From Chryseobacterium sp. 18061 (GTDB taxonomy: Bacteria; Pseudomonadota; Gammaproteobacteria; Enterobacterales; Enterobacteriaceae), in assembly GCA_902706205.1 (NCBI GenBank), contig CACSKA010000015.1:1-64000 (forward strand): DNA of 64,000 bases, written 5' to 3'. A program made the translations under genes and the position numbers. Below, piece after piece: positions 58,787-64,000 of the stretch. The notes under the pieces were generated by a model that saw only the letters and a list, made by a program, of their open reading frames with translations, searched no databases and was not told the DNA's origin. Each line of letters opens with the position of its first letter. The first letter of the stretch is position 1.

Positions 58787-60679
58787 ATGGACCAGACGGC
58801 ACTGGCGACGGAAAACGACACGGCACAAAAACCGCCTAACACGCTTCTGCTGGCAGGCAGCGCACTCGGCGTGGTGTTCGGCGATATCGGCACCAGCCCG
58901 CTGTATACCCTCAAAACCGTCATCCTCCTTTCCGGCAGCAGCCCGACGCCCGGCATTATTCTCGGTCTGCTGTCGCTGATTATCTGGACGCTAATCCTCG
59001 TCACCTCGATAAAATACGCAGCCTTCGCGATGCGTTTTGATAACCGTGGCGAAGGCGGGATCATGGCGTTAATGTCGCTTTTGCAGCATAACGGCAAGGG
59101 CCGGGCGCTGATCATCTTTGCCGGACTACTCGGCGCGGCGCTGATTTACGGCGATGGCGCCATTACACCGGCGATTTCCGTGCTGTCGGCGCTTGAGGGG
59201 CTGAACATCGTATTCCCCGAGGCCCAGCATTTGATCCTGCCGGGCACCGTGACCATTCTGGTGGCGCTGTTTGCCATTCAGCCCTTCGGCACGGCCAAAA
59301 TAGGCATTGTGTTCGGCCCAATTATGATGCTGTGGTTCCTGGTGATTGCCGGGTTGGGCATCTGGGGAATCGGCCAACATCCGGCAGTGCTGATGGCGAT
59401 TAATCCGTATTACGGCGTGCATTTTTTGCTGTCGCACGGTTTCGTCAGCTTTCTGGTACTCGGCGGGGTGTTCCTCTGCGTGACGGGGGCGGAAGCGCTG
59501 TACGCCGACATGGGGCATTTCGGCAAAAAACCCATCTGGATTGCATGGTTCGGCCTGGTGTTCCCGAGCCTGCTGCTGAACTACGCCGGGCAGTCAGCGC
59601 TGCTGCTTTCCGGCGGGGACATTTCGCACAACATCTTCTTTCGCCTGTGCCCGCCCGCGCTGCAAATCCCATTGGTTATCCTCGCCACGCTGGCTACGAT
59701 TATCGCCAGCCAGGCCATCATTACTGGTGCGTTCTCGATGACCCGCCAGACCATCCAGCTCGGCTGGCTGCCGCGTTTGCGGATCAAACAGACGGCTGAA
59801 GATAACTACGGCCAGATTTACATCGGCATCGTCAACTGGCTGCTGATGGGGGCGACGGTGTTTCTCGCGGTGTTCTTCCGATCATCTGATAACCTCGCCG
59901 CCGCGTACGGTATCGCGGTGTCGTTAACCATGCTGATGACATCCGGGCTACTGTACGTCGCCATGCGGCGGATCTGGCACTGGAACCGCACCGCCAGCGC
60001 GCTGGTCGCCCTGCTGTTCCTGACCATTGATACCTGTTTCCTGATTGCCAATCTGATTAAGGTGCTGGAAGGCGGTTATATTCCGCTGCTGCTGGCCGCC
60101 GTGATTTGCTGCGTGATGGTTATCTGGCATCGCGGCCATACCGCCACCCTGCGGGCGCTGAACGATACAGGCACGAACACAGAGGCCTTTTTCGACAAAC
60201 TTCGCGAGAACGATATTCCCCGCGGGCCAGGCGCGGCGGTGTTTTTAACCCGCTCACAAAGCGGTGTTCCACCGGTAATGCGCTGGCATGTGATACGCAA
60301 TCGCGCATTGCAGCAGCAGGTGATGGCCCTGACCGTCACCATTCTTAACGTGCCGCATATTGCCAATGTGAACCGGTTGGTCATCCGTAAAGCCGCACCC
60401 GACTACTGGCGCGCGGTGGCCTATTACGGCTTTATGGAACATCCGAACATCCCGGCGTTACAGTACGAAATTAAGAAACGAAACTGCCCGTTTGAACTGG
60501 CCGACGCCACTTACTATTTGGGCCATGAAACCCTGGTTGGGCGCGAAGACGGAGAGGGTATCGCCCAGTGGCAGCGCCGCTGTTTCGCTTTCATGGTGCG
60601 CAACTGCACACATGCCACCCATTATTATCGACTGCCGGGCGATCAGGTGGTGGAGATCAGCCGCCGTGTCGCGATTTAA
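58787..60679 (+). CDS. kup: Kup-family potassium transporter
   Basis: A 630-residue protein with about twelve membrane segments (to about 450) and a C-terminal cytoplasmic domain. The family signature GVVFGDIGTSPLYTLK (about residues 28-43), GDGAITPAISVLSA (about 124-137) and YADMGHFG are present. It imports potassium with protons. E. coli has a single kup gene elsewhere (near rbs), so this may be an additional paralogue. A short N-terminal extension before the first helix is hydrophilic. Confidence 0.9.
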   Translation: MDQTALATENDTAQKPPNTLLLAGSALGVVFGDIGTSPLYTLKTVILLSGSSPTPGIILGLLSLIIWTLILVTSIKYAAFAMRFDNRGEGGIMALMSLLQHNGKGRALIIFAGLLGAALIYGDGAITPAISVLSALEGLNIVFPEAQHLILPGTVTILVALFAIQPFGTAKIGIVFGPIMMLWFLVIAGLGIWGIGQHPAVLMAINPYYGVHFLLSHGFVSFLVLGGVFLCVTGAEALYADMGHFGKKPIWIAWFGLVFPSLLLNYAGQSALLLSGGDISHNIFFRLCPPALQIPLVILATLATIIASQAIITGAFSMTRQTIQLGWLPRLRIKQTAEDNYGQIYIGIVNWLLMGATVFLAVFFRSSDNLAAAYGIAVSLTMLMTSGLLYVAMRRIWHWNRTASALVALLFLTIDTCFLIANLIKVLEGGYIPLLLAAVICCVMVIWHRGHTATLRALNDTGTNTEAFFDKLRENDIPRGPGAAVFLTRSQSGVPPVMRWHVIRNRALQQQVMALTVTILNVPHIANVNRLVIRKAAPDYWRAVAYYGFMEHPNIPALQYEIKKRNCPFELADATYYLGHETLVGREDGEGIAQWQRRCFAFMVRNCTHATHYYRLPGDQVVEISRRVAI

Positions 60680-60724
60680 TGCCAGGCTTTGCACTCCACC
60701 GCCGTCCCGCTCTATGCTTAGATC

Positions 60725-62005
60725 ATGGATAAATTAGCTGAACTCAAACGTGCCAAACTTTTGGCGCTCTCATTGCTGCTCATTGCGGCAGCCATTTTTG
60801 TGACCACGCTGTTCCTACCCCCTGCGCGGTGGGTCAGCGCGCTGAAAGCCATTTCCGAAGCGGCGATGGTCGGCGCACTGGCAGACTGGTTCGCCGTGGT
60901 GGCGCTGTTTCGTCGCGTGCCGCTGCCGTTCATCTCTCGGCATACGGCGATTATTCCGCGCAATAAAGACCGGATCGGCGACAATCTCGGCCATTTCGTG
61001 CAAGAAAAGTTTCTCGACACTCAGTCGCTGGTGAATTTAATTCAGAAGCATGAACCGGCGTTGATGATTGGCAACTGGTTCAGCCAGCCCGAAAACGCCC
61101 AGCGCGTGGGGCAACATCTGATTAAGGTGATGAGCGGTTTTCTCGAACTGACCGATGATTCGCGCATTCAGGGCCTGCTCAAACGCGCGGTGCATAAAGC
61201 GATTGATAAGGTCGATTTAACCGGCACCAGCGCGCTGATGCTGGAAAGCATGACCAAAAACAACCGGCATCAGAAGCTGCTCGACGCGCTGATTGCGCAG
61301 TTGATAGCCCTGCTCCAGCGCGACAGCAGCCGCGAATTTATTGCCCGGCAAATCATTCACTGGCTGGAGAAAGAGCACCCACTAAAAGCCAAAATACTGC
61401 CGACCGAATGGCTCGGCGAACACAGCGCCGAAATGGTCACTGAGGCGGTGAATACGCTGCTGGACGATGTCAGCCAGGACAGCGCGCATCAGGTGCGCCA
61501 CGCGTTTGATAAAGCGGTGAGAAAGCTTATCGACAACCTGAAAACCGATCCGGAGATGGCCGAGAAGGCGGAGAACATCAAACGCTACCTGAAAGACGAT
61601 GAGGCGTTTAACCGTTATCTGGGGGAAATGTGGGCCGATCTCCGTCAGTGGCTGAAGAACGATCTACAGACCGAGGATTCGCGCACGCAGAAACGGATTG
61701 CGGAAGCCGGAATGTGGCTCGGTGAAGCGCTGGTGACCGACGGCGCGCTGCGTGCCTCGCTCAACGGGCATCTCGAACAGGCTGCACGCCGCGTGGCGCC
61801 AGACTTCGCCACTTTCCTCACGCGTCATATCAGCGACACGGTGAAAAGCTGGGACGCGCGCGATATGTCGCATCAGATTGAGCTGAACATCGGTAAGGAT
61901 CTGCAGTTTATCCGCATCAACGGCACGCTGGTTGGCGGCACGATTGGCCTGATCCTGTGGCTGCTTTCGCAGCTCCCGGCGCTGGTGATGCCGTTAATAC
62001 ATTAG
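60725..62005 (+). CDS. yjiN: YjiN, DUF445 inner-membrane protein
   Basis: A 426-residue protein equal in length to E. coli YjiN. It has a membrane segment at about residues 18-40, the DUF445 core (EAAMVGALADWFAVVALFRR, about 43-62; IPRNKDRIGDNLG), a long helical coiled region and a C-terminal membrane segment (GTIGLILWLLSQL). Function is unknown. It follows the Kup gene by 45 bp on the same strand. Confidence 0.93.
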   Translation: MDKLAELKRAKLLALSLLLIAAAIFVTTLFLPPARWVSALKAISEAAMVGALADWFAVVALFRRVPLPFISRHTAIIPRNKDRIGDNLGHFVQEKFLDTQSLVNLIQKHEPALMIGNWFSQPENAQRVGQHLIKVMSGFLELTDDSRIQGLLKRAVHKAIDKVDLTGTSALMLESMTKNNRHQKLLDALIAQLIALLQRDSSREFIARQIIHWLEKEHPLKAKILPTEWLGEHSAEMVTEAVNTLLDDVSQDSAHQVRHAFDKAVRKLIDNLKTDPEMAEKAENIKRYLKDDEAFNRYLGEMWADLRQWLKNDLQTEDSRTQKRIAEAGMWLGEALVTDGALRASLNGHLEQAARRVAPDFATFLTRHISDTVKSWDARDMSHQIELNIGKDLQFIRINGTLVGGTIGLILWLLSQLPALVMPLIH

Positions 62006-62007
62006 GG

Positions 62008-62042
62008 TGGTGCCCGGCACGCTGACGCTTGCCGGGCAAAAA
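62008..62042. repeat. REP-like palindrome after yjiN
   Basis: GTGCCCGGCACGCTGACGC and GCTTGCCGGGCAAAAAA form a REP-type hairpin between converging genes. The A-run makes it a terminator for the minus-strand side. Confidence 0.7.
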
Positions 62043-62062
62043 AGCGCTTACGGGTCTGGAAC

Positions 62063-63136
62063 TCACGCGTTCGGGTTATTCACCACGAACCGCGTGGCGG
62101 CGAAGCGGTTGAGGATCAGGTGAACCAGAAACACCATCGTTAGCGTTGCCAGCAGCGACACGGTGACCGAAACCACGCGGTAGAGATCGCTGAACACCAG
62201 ATCCTGTTCGGGATGGAGATTCTGCCCGAACATGATCCCGATGGTGGTAATGCTGGCAAATCCAACGCCTGCCCCCACTTTTTCCATCACGTGCAGGCGA
62301 GCACTGAACGCCAGCCCGAGGCCAATCAGCGGCATCATCAACAGCATATGGCTGCTGTGATCGTAGAGGATCAGCTGCACCAGCAGAATATACAAACAGG
62401 CCAGCACTACACCCACCACACGCCAGAGTGAGCTCAGCACTGCCCCTCGGTAATGCATCGGGAACAGGATAAGGATCCCTGCCATCAGCGCCGACAGTGA
62501 ATCACTGAGATCGCAGACCTGGAAAATCACAAAGATAGCCGTCGCCACCGTGCCGGACAGCAGGGATTCATGGCGCACGCGCGCCGCATTCTTTTCAATG
62601 CGCGGTGGCGGCTGACGCGGTTCGACGTCGGGCAGAAGGAAGTGCATCAACGCGCTGAGGCTAACGGCCATGACGCTGGCTTCCATATTGGACGACAGCA
62701 GCGTGTGCCAGCTGTTGGCGGGGTAACTCATAAAATTGAGCATCACGCTCTGGCACACCACGCCCATCGAGCCAAACAGAAACAACGGGCCCTGACTCAT
62801 AAAGCGAAAACGCATCACGTAAAGCGCAAATACCACCAGCGTCATGACGATCGGCCATTGCGAAAGATAGCCGATGATCAGCACCATTTCGACACAATTC
62901 AGCGCCGAACTAAAGATAAACTGCGTTGCCACATGACGGTTAAAAACCGGCACCAGCGACAGCAGCATGACCGGATAAACGACAAAAAAGACGCCGTACT
63001 GCACGTTGTAGAAGGTGGAAATGCTGAGCGCAATCATCCCCGCGAAGACAATGCGCAGCGTCTGGCGAAAATCATTGGCGCTGTAGACGATGTTGTCGTG
63101 CGGGGTAAATACCCGCGCCAGGGTGTTAATAGACAT
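62063..63136 (-). CDS. DUF2955 membrane protein of an efflux pair
   Basis: A 357-residue inner-membrane protein with about ten hydrophobic segments in two halves, of the DUF2955 type related to fusaric-acid/aromatic-acid exporters. FRQTLRIVFAGMIALS (about residues 23-38) opens the first half, and a charged loop (EPRQPPPRIEKNAARVRHES, about 174-193) separates the halves. Its start overlaps the HlyD-type gene upstream by 11 bp, so the two work together as an exporter of unknown substrate. Confidence 0.8.
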   Translation of the reverse strand: MSINTLARVFTPHDNIVYSANDFRQTLRIVFAGMIALSISTFYNVQYGVFFVVYPVMLLSLVPVFNRHVATQFIFSSALNCVEMVLIIGYLSQWPIVMTLVVFALYVMRFRFMSQGPLFLFGSMGVVCQSVMLNFMSYPANSWHTLLSSNMEASVMAVSLSALMHFLLPDVEPRQPPPRIEKNAARVRHESLLSGTVATAIFVIFQVCDLSDSLSALMAGILILFPMHYRGAVLSSLWRVVGVVLACLYILLVQLILYDHSSHMLLMMPLIGLGLAFSARLHVMEKVGAGVGFASITTIGIMFGQNLHPEQDLVFSDLYRVVSVTVSLLATLTMVFLVHLILNRFAATRFVVNNPNA

Positions 63137-64000
63137 AATGCAGCCAGCTTACGAGGTGAATTTGCACCCCGGAGAAAAAGCGGGCCAGCACACCTTCGCT
63201 GTTATAAAGCTGCACCGTGGCACGCGCCCCGGTTGGCAGCGTTTTATCGATGGGCTCATCGAGCGCCACGTGAATGCGCATCCGCTGAGCATCACGCACC
63301 CAGCGGTTGGATTCTTCCGGTTGCGAAAGTTTGCCGCTAACCGCTTCCTGCCCGGCCAGGATCCCGGCATCGCTGCTGGTCACATGGGCGCGGAAAACGT
63401 TGCCCGGCAGCGCGTCAAAGACCACCGCCGCATCGGTTCCGGGCTGCGTATGGCGCAGGCTTTTTTCACGGAAATCCGCCACGATATCGGTCTCGTCATT
63501 CACCACTGCCAGCAGCGCGGTGCCTGCCGAGGCATACAGGCCGGGGCTTAACTGCAAGTTACTGACGGTGCCCGCCGCTTCCGCGCGGATTTTCGTCCAG
63601 CCCAAATCGAGCTGCGCCTCTTCCAGCGCGTTGCGGTATTTTTGCAGCGTGACATTGCGATCATCGTGACGTTCGCCGCGCTGAATCTGCAAATTATGAA
63701 TACTCGCGGTGATAGCACTCACTGACTGTTCGCTGTTTTGCCACGCGGTGCGGACGTTATCCAGGTCCTGCTGCGACACGTTTTGCATCGTCGCCAGACG
63801 CTGATAACGACTCAACGTTGCCTGATTATTGCGGGCAGTGATTTGCGCGGTTTTGAGATTGGCCTGCTGGGAAGCAATTTGCGCGTCCAGTTGCTGGTTA
63901 GTGAGCTTCGCCTGTTCCAGCGCGATTTGCGCCGCCTGCACCTTATTGATAAACGGCGTCGGGTCCAGCTCATACAAGAGATCGCCTTTTTTCACCGGGC
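63126..64000 (-). CDS. HlyD/EmrA-type membrane fusion protein (partial)
   Basis: At least 291 residues; the N-terminus is beyond the right edge. The visible part begins in the first half of the lipoyl domain (KKGDLLYELDPTPF), continues with a long coiled-coil hairpin (about 60 to 150 residues, with repeated QANLKTAQ-type heptads), returns to the lipoyl half (AEAAGTVSNLQLSPG) and ends in the beta-barrel domain. It links the DUF2955 permease to an outer-membrane channel. The apparent start near 63995 is an internal GTG, not the true start. Confidence 0.85.
   Translation of the reverse strand, partial: PVKKGDLLYELDPTPFINKVQAAQIALEQAKLTNQQLDAQIASQQANLKTAQITARNNQATLSRYQRLATMQNVSQQDLDNVRTAWQNSEQSVSAITASIHNLQIQRGERHDDRNVTLQKYRNALEEAQLDLGWTKIRAEAAGTVSNLQLSPGLYASAGTALLAVVNDETDIVADFREKSLRHTQPGTDAAVVFDALPGNVFRAHVTSSDAGILAGQEAVSGKLSQPEESNRWVRDAQRMRIHVALDEPIDKTLPTGARATVQLYNSEGVLARFFSGVQIHLVSWLHYVY

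Noticed and set aside
1..64000. CRISPR arrays, insertion sequences, prophage or integrase genes
   Set aside because: No regularly spaced direct repeats, transposase, integrase or phage structural genes were recognised in any frame. The accessory blocks must have arrived by other means or lost their mobility genes.

Overview
This 64 kb window is chromosomal DNA of a member of the Enterobacteriaceae, most like Enterobacter, Lelliottia or Leclercia. Most proteins match Escherichia coli homologues closely in length and sequence, and the gene order follows the E. coli 98-100 min region (ytjB-lplA-deoDBAC-yjjIW-yjjVU-ytjA-osmY-prfC-yjjG-rimI-holD-rsmC-leuQPV-yjjZ-fhuF-bglJ-yjjQ-yjjPB-dnaTC-yjjA-opgB-tsr-btsT-yjiXA-yjiN). 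Genes absent from E. coli K-12 are inserted at several points. Family calls come from reading the translated sequences; no database search was run.

Layout. (a) 1-7.85 kb is an accessory block where serB would be expected beside ytjB. It holds two related 67-residue C-terminal fragments flanking a pentapeptide-repeat glycosyltransferase, a fluoride module (riboswitch, CLC-F antiporter, DUF190 protein), an arsenic operon (arsH, arsRBC) and a relBE toxin-antitoxin pair. (b) 7.9-27 kb is core genome: lipoate ligase, deoxynucleoside catabolism with a CRP/CytR/DeoR-type promoter, the YjjI glycyl radical enzyme and its activase, a nucleoside transporter, stress and translation genes, and three tandem tRNA-Leu(CAG) genes. 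(c) 27-31.5 kb mixes iron genes (yjjZ and fhuF, both with Fur-type boxes) with a diguanylate cyclase, a lone PTS IIC permease and a YbaK-type deacylase. (d) 31.5-43 kb holds bglJ-yjjQ, a pobA/pobR-like pair, yjjPB, dnaTC, opgB and tsr.

(e) 43.0-50.3 kb is the most interesting part. An RpiR-type regulator, a KDPG/KDPGal-type aldolase, a DgoK-type kinase, a sodium/solute symporter, a RidA protein, an N-acyl-D-amino-acid deacylase and a PLP fold-III lyase form one unit, and a motif (AATGATACTTT) occurs at both ends of it. Together they read as a full route from an N-acetylated amino-sugar acid, such as N-acetyl-D-glucosaminate or N-acetyl-D-galactosaminate, to pyruvate and glyceraldehyde 3-phosphate. 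(f) 50.3-64 kb holds btsT-yjiXA, a secreted phytase-like protein behind a triple Pho box, a xapA/MFS/LysR nucleoside cluster, a Kup-type potassium transporter, yjiN, and a DUF2955/HlyD-type efflux pair cut by the window edge.
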